Assembly: GCF_009905375.1 (NCBI RefSeq)
Contig: NW_027417076.1
Coordinates: forward strand, 62,001-126,000
DNA: 64,000 nucleotides
Origin: Apium graveolens
Taxonomy: Eukaryota; Streptophyta; Magnoliopsida; Apiales; Apiaceae
Direction: 5' to 3'
Part shown: one piece after another, positions 1 through 10,434 of the stretch
Position numbering within the stretch: position 1 is the stretch's first letter
Layout: every line of letters starts with the position of its first letter
Program-made: the position numbers and the translations under genes
The notes under the pieces: generated by a model
Told to the model about the DNA's origin: nothing
The model's input: the letters and a program-made list of their open reading frames with translations, nothing else
Databases searched by the model: none

Positions 1-705
1 CCCTTTTAGCAAGTTTAAAGGGTTCAATCAACTCACTAGCTAGTTGGGGTGCATCAGAGCAACAGAAACTGTATATAAGCTGACAGAATCTAGCAAAATA
101 AACCGTGTTTTTATCTTCTGTCATCCTATCACCTATGAATCCTAAAACAGCACTTGCATAATCAAAATGTGTTTGATTTAAGAGAATATACCCGATTTGC
201 TGACTCAGTATGGGTATAACATCAAAATTGGAGCACTTGTTGGCAAACTCCTTTGTGATGCAGTCGAAAAAGAAACTCACTCCCTTCTGATATGGGGCCT
301 CTCCAATTGTCCAAGCTTTGTTAAACTTTTCTCATAGCCAAGATTGGCCATCATCTGTTGAAGAGCTCGTTCCTCAACTGTTGAATTAAAAGTGCAGTCT
401 TCTGGCAGATGTAGAGCTTGGCGAACTGTAGACACAGTCACCACATGTTCATCCTCCCCTATTGTGAAAATAATACTAGGGGATCATTTTGAACCACCAT
501 CATCATATACACCACTCCTCCAAAACTCCAGTACTTGAGTTCCTGATAGTGCTTCTAGTTGGGTTAATGCATACCCAATTTCACTTTGAGATAAAAAATC
601 TTGGATGAAGTGAAGTTCTGATGGAGCTTCATCCTTAGAAAGAATAGCCATGTAGTTATTAGGAACAAACTTGGCTCCATCATAAATCAGATCTTTTGGT
701 GCCAT
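1..705 (-). pseudogene. env-like / plant-transposon-type ORF 3' of copia pol (partial)
   Basis: The frame opens with MAPKDLIYDG at 705, meets a TGA at 484-486, and continues in frame through a block ending VRQALHLPED. It then shifts frame near 335 and goes on to the window edge (SNFDVIPILSQQIGYIL and similar). SIRE-type elements carry such an ORF between pol and the 3' LTR. The block W-x-V....IN/VRxALHLP is also seen in the ORF at 13376-14341, so I treat the two as one family, possibly the Pfam 'putative plant transposon protein' group. Its role is unknown. 'Env-like' is a positional label; I see no signal peptide or clear membrane anchor. Confidence 0.6.
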
Positions 706-2205
706 TTCTGTAGAGAAATAAGTGAGAAAATTGTGTGTAGAGAAGGTTTTAATAAAATGCCTGTGAGAAATAGAGCTTCAGAGAATATTAGTAAGAGAGA
801 GAGAATAATAGAGATATAAAAGAATTAGAAAGTAGGTAAAAGATTGTAAAATCTTTTAACTCCCATATATATACTCTCTCCACTCAACAGCTCTCTTTGG
901 AAGTAAAACAGACTCTTTACACCTATCAGCCAGTAAATAGTTAAAGCAGTAGTTGGTGGGCACGAGAAATAAGCAGTAATTATTGCGCACATGCAGTTTT
1001 TCAAGGCAAACACGTTTCCCACTAACCAAATGATTATGACTGTTTTTATCTCACTTAAATATATTCTGATAAAATATGACCGTTACAGTATTTACCACAA
1101 ATAAGTCAAGTAAATAAATAATGCCACGTAAGCATCAGAGTTTCCATCAGGATTTGCATCAGAACTTGACTATTATCAGAATTTAACGGTCATCAGAACA
1201 TGGCTTCTGTACTCAAAAAGTGAATGTTTGTTTTTGTGATTCTTCATACAAATACTGACTTGTTTCTTCAGTGGTTAATCATCATAACTTTCATCAGAAG
1301 TTGTCCTCAGAATTTATGCAAATGAAACTTAACTGTTTGTCAAAAACAACTTAATCACCATAGTAATTTTCATCATTCATATGGGGTGAGAGTGTGTGCA
1401 TTAGCAAAATATCAGATAAAGATTAAAGTCTGATAAACTTCAGTACATCTTAGAAATAAGGCATAACTAAGAAAAGTGCTTAAAATCTGTCTTTAATAAT
1501 GAAGTCTACTATAGAATAAATTTATGCAAGAGTCCACCTCAACTGTTTATGCTTATTTTATGCATCTTTACACATTCTTTTTACAGTGGCTTCTCAGTGT
1601 AAGTGAGTCACAACTGCTATCAGAATTTATGCTATTATCAGAGTATTTCTCCAGTAATCAGACAATGTGAAAAGTCACCAAGAAAAATTTATTTGCTTTT
1701 CTAATGCCTATAACTTAATACCAGCAATGCACTTGATTCTTCCCTTCCACATATTTACTCTAGATCTCAAAGGAGTACCTGACTTCAATTTTCTTTTCTT
1801 TTCTTTTCTTCAGATAAGTGAGGCATATCAAGCATCTGGTTCATCCTTAAGATTTATAGACATCGGAATTTGACAGATAAGAAGCAAGAATCTAGTTTGT
1901 GACTTAGTAATAAGATACACAAAGTAAATTTGACTGAGCTCAACATCAGAATTTGCTTGTGTAATGAATTTCCACATAAACAACTAATTCAAACATGAGA
2001 TTTCTAGTATGTTAAAGACTACTAGGTCAGCATCTAGCAGAGTAATCCTCATTGGATTGAATAGTCACAGAACATTCAAAACACTATCAGAGTATATAGA
2101 ATCACATCAGATAACAATCAGTATTTAATATATTACAATTGAAGCACAGATTAACAAAGATAAGAAAATCTGTAAACACTGATCATAAAGTCTGATGCAC
2201 AAAAA
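706..2205. other. non-coding spacer of SIRE 1 between env-like ORF and pol
   Basis: No open frame of note on either strand. It is AT-rich and unusually rich in the words TCAGAA and CATCAGA, which also occur through the gag and linker regions of the same element, so it belongs to the retrotransposon. No promoter or RNA gene recognised. Confidence 0.5.
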
Positions 2206-3174
2206 CTAAGTAGATTTTGAGAAAGAACCTGAAACCATTCCAAGTTCATTTACCAGTCTTGTAAAAGTAGCTTCACATAGTGGTTTTGTGAAGATATCTG
2301 CTAGTTGTTGATATGTTGGAATAAAATGCAATTCCACTGTACCTTCCATCACATGTTCCCTTATGAAATGGTACCTAATGCTGATGTGCTTTGTCATTGA
2401 GTGTTAAACTGGATTACCTGTCATAGCAATAGCACTTTGATTATCACAGTAAATAGGTATTTTAGAAAATTCTAACCCATAGTCCAGTAACTGATTCTTC
2501 ATCCAAAGAATCTATGCACAACATCTTCCTGCAACAATATATTATGCTTCTGCAGTTGATGTGGAAATTGATTTCTGTTTCTTGCTAAACCAAGAAACCA
2601 ATCTTCCTCCAAGAAATTGGCAGCTTCCACTAGTGCTTTTCCTGTCTATTTTACATCCTCTGTAGTTAGTAATATCTAATGATGCTCCAGTATCTTTATC
2701 TAACTTGGTTGCAGTGGCCATGGGAGTGGATGCAGTTGAAAAATCTTGCATTCCAAATTTCTTGAGTAAATTTCTTGTGTACTTAGATTGACAGATAAAA
2801 GTACCTTCTTCATTTTGCTTGACTTGAAGTCCCAGAAAATAGCTAAGTTCTCCCATCATATTCATTTGATATCTTGACTGCATTAGCTTTGCAAACCTTT
2901 CACAGAGTTTGGCATTTGTAGAACCAAATATGATATCATCAACATATATTTGTACCAAAAGTAAGTCCTTTCCATGGTTGAGGTAGAACAGTGTTTTATC
3001 AATTGTACCTTTGTGAAATCCACATTCCAGAAGGAATTGAGTTAAAGTCTCATACCATGCTCTTGGAGCTTGCTTAAGGCCATAAAGTGCTTTGTCAAGT
3101 CTGTAGACATGATTTGGAAATTTTGGATCTATAAATCCCAGAGGTTGTTCAACATATACCTCTTCTTCCAATTC
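2206..3174 (-). pseudogene. copia pol: C-terminal half of RT and RNase H, cut from its N-terminus by CACTA 1
   Basis: The frame starts at the CACTA junction with EVYVEQPLGF, the conserved start of the second part of the copia RT (RVT_2). KALYGLKQAPRAWYE and the catalytic YVDDIIFGS follow. The family normally has roughly 80 residues between the NYRG block and the KSTSGSCQFLGG block of RNase H. Here NYRG is joined almost directly to CKIDRKSTSGS, so an in-frame internal deletion is likely. RNase H continues past STAEA with stop codons (one near 2542, another near 2400) to HIDIRYHFIREHV-like and LADIFTKPL sequence and ends at 2206. Not functional. Confidence 0.9.
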
Positions 3175-3177
3175 TCC

Positions 3178-3660
3178 CACTACTAGAAAAATGTCAATAG
3201 ACATCGGCTAAAAACCGATGTCTATGTATGCAAAAATCCGATGTCTTCGTGGGTGATGTTAAAGACCCCCGCATTTAATATCGGTTTTAAACTGATGTTA
3301 AATAGAGCATATAACATTAGTTCCATGTTTAAAACCGATTTCTGTATCTTGATATAAAATTTCTCATGCATATCTAATCTTCATATATCACAATAATATG
3401 ATATTTTTATCAATTTAAATATATATGAGCTAAGCAAAATCTGTCAATTTAACCAATAAACTGATGTTACTAGTACCAGTAACAACAGTTTTCATCAAAA
3501 ACCGATGTTAACGATACCTTTGACATCGATTCTTCATTGGTAACCGATGTCTATTTGTAGCAAACTGATGTCTATGATGCTTAATAACATCAGTTTTTTG
3601 TTTTAAGATTTATTTTGCTGTAGTATTTAACATCGGTTTTTATTGATGTCAATGGTCAAC
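3178..3660. repeat. left terminal and subterminal repeats of CACTA 1
   Basis: The terminal inverted repeat CACTACTAGAAA is followed by repeated ACATCGGTTTT / AAAACCGATGT words in both orientations, many with one mismatch (for example ATCAGTTTT). The same array is in the first 500 bp of CACTA 2 and in mirrored form at both right ends. Such arrays bind the TNPA-type protein in En/Spm. Confidence 0.85.
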
Positions 3661-5362
3661 TAGAACTAAAGTTATTATGTTAAATTAATATCATTTTTCA
3701 TTGAAATAAATCATGTTGCACATTTTAAAAATATAGATGCCAAAAAAATTGTCAAAAGAAGAAACTATTAAAATCAAACTCCAATTATCATTACCAAATC
3801 AAACCAATCAAGTCTTACAACAATGAAAAAACCAAAAACTTATAATTCTCATAGCTACTCCTATAATATCTTTCATACATTGCTCAAACGAAATATAATC
3901 CATGTATTGCTCAAATGAATGTATTCTGGTCACTGGTTCTTCAGGTATCAATGCAGCTCAGCTGGGTCAATGAGTCCTAAAAATATGGGCATCTGCCTTC
4001 CCTAGAGTATTATTTTTCTGGGCATGTCAAGGTCAAAAATCAATTCATCTAATCTTAATATCGCCTGCAGATATCAAACATATTAGTTAATTAAAAACCC
4101 TTAAATTCTAGAAGAAAGAAAAATTACAAATCTCACTCTCACTAAAAGTCTATTACATCGGATAAGAACTTTTTTTTAAAAGGGTGGATTATGAGGTCTA
4201 AACATTACCTGTCTAAAATTAACAAGTAATGTATAGTTAGACTTGTAAAGAATGCCTTCAGTAATGCTATGAAATCAGGATTTCGATGAAATGCAGCAAG
4301 CATAAACTCTAGGAGCCTCTTTTGAACCTACAAGTACAAACCTCAAGTTATAATCAAAATTCAACTTTTTTATATATATAGAAAAATTAAAGTACACACA
4401 GTTGCATTCATCATCCCAGGAGAAGTCCAATGTCATTCCTGAAACAGTCACTACATATACATTTTAAACTAGAATTTTAATAAAGAAGGCACTGCATTAT
4501 AATTTATAAGCTAATAGATACTGCAATCCACTCAAAAGAGTCTTAAGTAGATAGATATAGTCGGTACATGCACAACAAATCCGCTAAGTAGCTATCATAG
4601 TTTCAAGTTTTAAAATAAATATATATACCAGGGGCCCATGACAAAAATTAACATACACTCCATCCATCTCATAGAAGTAAAGCTGCTAATGATGTTCCTG
4701 AAACTTCTGCAGGAATAGAAGGCAACAACATATTATTACCATCAGAAAACCACAGGGGATTCATTACTAGAGACAACCAGGGGAGTCAAAAGATCACATA
4801 GTAGAATACGTTCCCAAGGAAACCCATTAAAAATACAATAAAAGATTAATTTACTAATATTAAACGACATCCAAAAACAACCCTTGCTTATCACCTGTCC
4901 AACAAATTATTTCCCCAAAATGAGCACTCAGGCAAATTTTGCATTCGAAAAGTCCATCTCCGGATGCTACACAAATTAAATTCCACGAATTATGCTACTT
5001 AGTTCGCTCAAACTCACGCTCACGCATGCACAAAAAAAGAGAAGAAATCAATTGTTCACCTGCTCCATAAAAGAGACAGAATTTACAAACATGATATATT
5101 TAACAATAGGGACCGGTTATAAGTTGTCTAGTACATGTTATATTTAACAAAAGGGACCAGTTATAAGTTTTCTAGTCACCGGTGCAGCAGCTTGAGGATG
5201 GCAAGTACCTTTTAACTTGTGCTAAATTAACCCATTTCAGTGTCGGTATTGAGAAGCCCCTCATATTCAATCTACACAAAAAATTGGTAAAGTACGTTAA
5301 TGCATATTGGTTTAACTTTCCCAACTACAGTATATAATGTCCATAACATTGAAATTGCTTAC

Positions 5363-5665
5363 ATTGGCTTTGTTATGTGCTAGTTTCATTCTACTGTAAT
5401 CTTCTTGAGCTCGCTTAGAATGAAATATGGCTTGAACATGTACAACAGATCTCTCAATGCGCTCTTCAGCCTGTTTCCTGCTAGCTTTAAAGAATTCCTC
5501 TACTTCACCTTCTTGTTCTGGATCTTTGGTGGCTTCATCTGGAACCTGAAGATCGCGAAAACCTTTACCCTTCATACGCCAACGTAGTATTGCCTTTTCA
5601 ACCACTCCCACTGCAAATATTATCTTCCGGTACTGTCTACGCTCTTGGAAACCCCGGTAAGCAGC
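5363..5665 (-). pseudogene. captured exon of a calmodulin-binding transcription activator (CAMTA), IQ region
   Basis: On the minus strand the block runs from a TATAG acceptor (exon start 5665) to a GTAAGC donor (5357-5362), 303 nt with no stop. It reads AAYRGFQERRQYRKIIFAVG, then KAILRWRMKGKGFR and ASRKQAEERIERSVVHVQAIF, then KRAQEDYSRMKLAHNKAN. This is the conserved IQ-motif/calmodulin-binding tail of CAMTA proteins, which act in the nucleus as Ca2+/calmodulin-responsive regulators. No CG-1 DNA-binding domain or ankyrin repeats are nearby, so only a fragment was captured. I am confident of the family, not of the member. Whether a chimeric transcript exists is unknown. Confidence 0.85.
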
Positions 5666-6243
5666 CTATATAGGTAGTAAGAAGATTTTAAAAACATTAT
5701 CACTCTATTACTAGCATGTACGATGCAATATCAACAGTCTTATTTCCAACACTAATAGTACTTACATCGCGGTAAGCTGTTTATTTAACTATCAAAGGAA
5801 TACAAAAATCATTTTTATTTCAATAGTCGTGTAACTGGGTAGAATTTGCAGCTATTTTAACTTGGTAGGCCTTGAGCATAATAAAAAGTCAGTTCCTTGC
5901 AGAGTTCAACTACTCGAATGCATTCAGAAGAAACAATAATGTTAACGAAAAAGGAAAGACAACATCAAGACTTTAAACACAAAGCACAGATGCAATGTAC
6001 TATTAATATATATGTTGCTAAATTTAAAGGCTTAGAAGCCCCCCACCCCAAGACAGATTTACCTTTGTAAGTATTTTTTTAAACTGATGATTTAAACTGC
6101 CATCAGCAATATTTTAAAATTGAATTAAAAATCAGGCATAAATACCTATAAGAAAACTGCAAATTCTAAGCAATGGAGTATCAGTCTATGCTGTGGATGA
6201 CTTCTAACTAGACATTAAAATACAACATTAGTTGAAAGCTTAC

Positions 6244-6384
6244 AACACTTGCTTTTCTGGACCCCTTGTTCTGAGATGACGACTTGCTACACATGACTGC
6301 ATCTAACTCGCCACAGTTATCACCATTCCCATTAATTCTGCCATTTTCAATTCCTTGTGCAAAACTCGTTCTTGAAGCTGCTGG
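6244..6384 (-). pseudogene. captured exon-like block, unidentified gene
   Basis: The minus-strand open block is bounded by a TGCAG acceptor and a GTAAGC donor (6238-6243), 141 nt and in frame. It reads PAASRTSFAQGIENGRINGN and then a Ser/Lys-rich end. I do not recognise the family. Intact splice borders and an open frame inside a non-autonomous CACTA suggest captured host coding sequence. It may belong with the block at 6488-6651. Confidence 0.45.
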
Positions 6385-6487
6385 CTGCATGATTTAGAGA
6401 AGTGAGATTATATATATTGTCAAAAGTAGAAAATCAGAAAGCAAAATATTTGTTACTTGGTAAATTTGAAGAAGTGACCAGACAAAC

Positions 6488-6651
6488 CTGAGCTTTGCTT
6501 GTGGGGGTCCGAGGCTCTTTCAATGTTCCAACAGTATGGTCACTCCTGATGGATCCGTTCTGATATGCGTCATATTTGCCTATCATGTGCGAGTAAGATC
6601 TGATCCGATTGAGCGAACACCACCACAAATAGACAAGTCCCTTTGTTTACT
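6488..6651 (-). pseudogene. captured exon-like block, unidentified gene
   Basis: Ends at a good donor (CAG, then GTTTGTC at 6481-6487). The probable acceptor is the CCAG before 6651. The reading appears to change frame midway: one frame gives SKQRDLSICGGVRSIGSDLT, another gives IGKYDAYQNGSIRSDHTVG and a PRTPTSKAQ end. That fits a decayed exon. I do not recognise the protein. Confidence 0.35.
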
Positions 6652-7540
6652 TCCTGGTTGTCAATAGACAGTTATGATATCAGATCTTTCAGTTCATAAT
6701 AGAGGGAAAAACATTTTTATTAGTAATGTACCTATTGTCTGAGCTTCAGATTGGTTCAGCTTTCTTTGGGATTCATCCAACTCCTATCAATATATTGGTC
6801 CAGTTCATAATAATCAAGCCATATTAAGTTTCATCCACCCAATCAAAGATTCACTCTGGTAGTAGTCTATACTATACACTGGAAAATCGAAAAGTAGCTC
6901 TATTGACAAAAGACATGAACAGGGATATATCACAAATTCAAATCCAAATTTATTTACAATGTTCATCAAACTAAATTATGATCGAGTATGCACGTCAAGT
7001 CATCAACAAATTAGTATTTGACTGGTGTTTAGTAAGCCATTAATGTAATACAGATGACCCATGGAGGGTAGTGTTTGTAACAAGTATCAAAATATAAACA
7101 TAGTAAAACTGCTTTGTAAAAAATAAAAATCATCAAGATTGAAATACTCGGTGGATAAATAACATACAACAACAATAATGACACAACAATCAACGACACC
7201 AAACCCGGAAAATGGCCGCTTTAGCCCAGTCTGTCCACCCAATCGTCTTCTGAATAGTATTAAACGTCAAATTCACACTCAACGGATTCGCAACCATAGC
7301 TGTCAAAATATAGCATTAGAAATACTCAATTAAAGCAATCACTAAACTAATTAAAAAAATACAAAATTTGGGTTTCAAATTTAAATCCCCAATTCTAAAA
7401 TTAGGGTTTGAAGCTTACCCAATACAAGTTTTGACCACCAACTTAGATTTAACCTCCATCTTAGCTTTAAACTTAAGCTTGAAACTCCTACTTGAACAAC
7501 CTCCTACGACCCATTTAACTACGATGAGAACATAAAGAAA

Positions 7541-7640
7541 GAGAGAGAGAGAGATAGAGAGAGAGAACGCAGAGAGGGAGAACATTCGAGCAGAGACAGA
7601 GAGATGGAGAGCACAGTTGAGCAGAGAGAGAGAGATCCAG
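7541..7640 (+). repeat. GA-rich simple repeat in CACTA 1
   Basis: Repeated GAGAGAGA tracts with short interruptions. A similar AGAG/CACAGAGAGC tract is at about 22110-22300 in CACTA 2 at the same relative place, near the right end, so it looks like an inherited part of this CACTA family rather than a chance microsatellite. Confidence 0.7.
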
Positions 7641-7839
7641 AGCTATTCTTCAGTCGACTATAAAGTGAGAGAGGAGAGTGATGAGAGTTTTAATTTATTT
7701 GATTTTATGGTTTATGTTTTATTGACTTGAAATTTTTCTAAGTTGAAAAATAAGGGGGAAAAATAAAGGGAATGGATTATTTGGTTAAGGGGGGAAACAG
7801 GGAGGCGCGCTTGATAAATTTTTTTAAAACATACTTATA

Positions 7840-7982
7840 ACATCGGTTGGGCTAAAAAACCGATGTGTATCTTACAAAGAGACATCAGTTGATTAAAACT
7901 GATGTAAAAAGCACCTTTTACATCGGTGCAAATAGCAACCGATGTTTAAGAGGCGATATCTATTCTACCATTTCTAGTAGTG
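7840..7982. repeat. right terminal and subterminal repeats of CACTA 1
   Basis: Contains ACATCGGTTGG, AAACCGATGT, ACATCAGTTG and CATCGGTGC words and ends in CTAGTAGTG, the complement of the left tip. The outer bases match the right end of CACTA 2 closely (AGAGGCGATRTCTATTCTA). Confidence 0.85.
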
Positions 7983-7985
7983 TCC

Positions 7986-8756
7986 ATTGAGAAAATCACT
8001 TTTCACATCTATTTGAAAGACTTTAAACTTTTTGTGAGCAGCATAAACCACAAATATTCTTATGGCTTCCAATCTAGCAACTGGTGCAAATGTTTCATCA
8101 TAATCAATACCCTCATGTTGAGAGTAGCCTTTAGCAACCATCCTTGCTTTGTTTCTTGTAATTATGCCATCACTGTCATTTTTGTTTCTGAACATCCATT
8201 TTGTGCCAACAATTGATCTGTTCTTTGGTCTTGGCACTAGGGTCCAGACTTTATTTCTTTCAAATTCATTTAACTCTTCCTGCATTGCTTGCACCCAATC
8301 AGCATCTTGAAGAGTTTCTTCTACTTTCTTTGGTTCAGTCTGAGACAGAAAGGAATGATAGAGACATTCATTTGATGTTGCAGTTCTAGTTCTGACACCT
8401 GCTTCAGGATCTCCAATTATTAAGTCAGGTGTATGTGATTTGGTCCACTTCCTTGCAGATGGAAGTTGATTTCTAGAACTGGATCCTCCCCCATGACCCA
8501 TGCTGTCTCCATCAGCATTTTCTGATGCTCCCCCTGTATATATGCTCTCTGAGACTTCAGAATTTGAGTTGGATCCTTCAGGATTTGAAGAATTAGAGTT
8601 TCCAGAATTATCAGAATTTGGCTCATCAGAACTTGATGAATCAGAACTTGAAGAGCCAGTGACAGGTTCTGATGCTTCTTGAGAGTCTTGAGTTGTGGTA
8701 GGATCTTCAGCTTGCTCCCCCTGAACAGGTGCAGTTTCCCTTGGAGTATTTACCAC
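7986..8756 (-). pseudogene. copia pol: integrase-RT linker and N-terminal RT, interrupted by CACTA 1
   Basis: The first ~95 residues are a low-complexity Ser/Asn/Gly linker ([20 protein letters not shown] and so on), followed by the block that precedes copia RT ([20 protein letters not shown]). The RVT_2 start follows: [26 protein letters not shown] and [11 protein letters not shown]. It stops at [11 protein letters not shown], where the frame runs into the CACTA tip. The matching continuation lies at 3174 on the far side of the insertion. The short extra residues after NG are CACTA sequence. Confidence 0.92.
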
Positions 8757-9267
8757 AGTTTCAATGACATCAAAATTTAACCCGTCAGAACTTACAGGAT
8801 CAAGATTTTAGCCATCAGAATTTACAGAATCAGAATTTTAAATTTTCATTTTCAAATCTTAGCTGATCATGATCATTGAAATCTTCAGGTCCAGTAATCT
8901 TTTTATCATCAAAAGATACATTGATAGATTCCATGACAACCCTTGTTCTTACATTATAGACTCTGAAGGCTTTTGTGGAAAGTGGATATCCAACAAAAAT
9001 TCCTTCATCAGCTTTTTAGATCAAATTTTGAAAGCTGTTCAGGATGAGTCTTAAGAACAAAACACTTGCATCCAAATACATGAAAGTATTTCAGATTTGG
9101 CTTATTTTTCTTCACCATCTCATATGGTGTTTTTCCATGCTAGTTTATGAGTGTAGAATTCTGTGTAAAATAAGCAGTCTGCACAGCTTCAGCCCAAAAG
9201 TAGGTTGGCAGCTTTGCTTTATCAAGCATAGTTCGTGCAACTTTAATGAGAGTCATGTTCTTTCTTT
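8757..9267 (-). pseudogene. degenerate C-terminal integrase of SIRE 1
   Basis: No long frame remains, but stop-interrupted translation on the minus strand gives HPEQLSKFDLK, EGIFVGYPLSTKAFRVYNVR and VVMESINVSFDD, the usual copia sequence between the integrase core and the RT linker. There are several nonsense codons. Confidence 0.75.
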
Positions 9268-10188
9268 CTACAACTCCATTTTGCTGTGGAGTTCTGGTGC
9301 AGAAAATTCCTGCTTAATTCCATACTTTTTGTAGAACTCTTCCATGATTGAATTCTTGAACTCAGTGCCATTATCACTTCTTATGATTTTAACATAATCT
9401 TTGACCAATTTATCCAGCTGTCTGACATGATCACTTAGAGTAAATGCAGTTTCATTCTTCTTGTGTAAGAAATACACCCAAGTGTATCTTGTGAACTCAT
9501 CCACTATAACCATAGCATATTTCTTCTTTACAATAGATATGACATTGACTGGACCAAATAGATCAACATGTAGTAGGTGATAAGGCTCAAGAATTGAGGA
9601 TTCAGTTTTGCTCTTGAATGAAGATTTTCTTTGTTTTGCCTTTTGACATGAATCACAAAGGCCATCAGGAGCAAATACTGATTTTGGCAGTCCTCTCACA
9701 AGATCTTTCTTTACTAGCTCATTTATGTTGTTGAAATTTAAATGAGAGAGTCTCTTGTGCCAATTCCAGCTTTCTTCAATTGATGCTCTACTCAACAGAC
9801 AGATTGCAGAGCCATCAGAGTTTGTTAAAATTCTAGCTTCATAAATGTTACCATGTCTGTAACCTTTCAGAACAACTTTGCCTGTAGAATTACTTATAAA
9901 TTCACAGTGTTCTTCAAAGAAATCCACATGATAACCTCTGTCACAGATTTGACTCACACTTAGCAGATTATGTTTAAGTCCTGAGACAAGAGCTACTGAT
10001 TCAATGATGACATTCCCAAGATTGATATTGCCATATCCAAGTGTTTTCCCCATGTTGCCATCTCCATAAGAAACTCCTGGGCCAACTTTCTCCACAAAGT
10101 CTGATAGCAGGGCTTTATTTCCAGTCATATGTCCTGAACATCCACTGTCCAGAACTAGGATGTTTTTCTTGTTGCCCTGCAATAACAA
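9268..10188 (-). pseudogene. copia protease and integrase of SIRE 1
   Basis: 306 codons. The protease active site lies in LVLDSGCSGHMTGNK (near residue 15). The GAG-pre-integrase block follows, with LKHNLLSVSQICDRGYHVDF, WHKRLSHLNFNNIN and a CDSCQKAKQRKSSF zinc-binding end. The integrase core holds the catalytic region HVDLFGPV, VDEFTRYTWVYF and IRSDNGTEFKN. The frame is lost just after GIKQEFSAP, before the third acidic residue of the DDE triad, so the enzyme is not complete. Confidence 0.92.
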
Positions 10189-10434
10189 AGACCACTATTG
10201 GTTAGTTTTAAGGACCCAGACTTATTTGGATCCTTTGGCCTTTTTAAGTTTGTTAGCATTTACAGCGGATTTAATTTCAGAGTTTATGCTAACATGCTGT
10301 TTATCAGACTTTATATCAGACTTTGCATCAGAATTTACACTAGAAGGAAATACACTAACTTTCTTCAAAGAAGGTTTTATTTGATAATAATCGTAGTACA
10401 AACTATGATATTCCTTACAAATATAAATGGAATG

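Larger units (their letters stand above)
3178..7982. mobile_element. CACTA element 1, non-autonomous, carries captured host exons
   Basis: Starts CACTACTAGAAAAA and ends as the reverse complement of CACTACTAGAAATGG. The flanks are TCC (3175-3177) and TCC (7983-7985), the 3-bp target duplication expected of CACTA (En/Spm) transposons. Subterminal regions (about 3190-3660 and 7840-7960) hold many copies of ACATCGGTTTT and its complement, probable transposase binding sites. No transposase was found in the 4.8 kb. The interior contains minus-strand exon-like blocks with splice sites, including a CAMTA exon. It sits in the RT gene of SIRE 1, so it is younger than SIRE 1. Confidence 0.95.
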
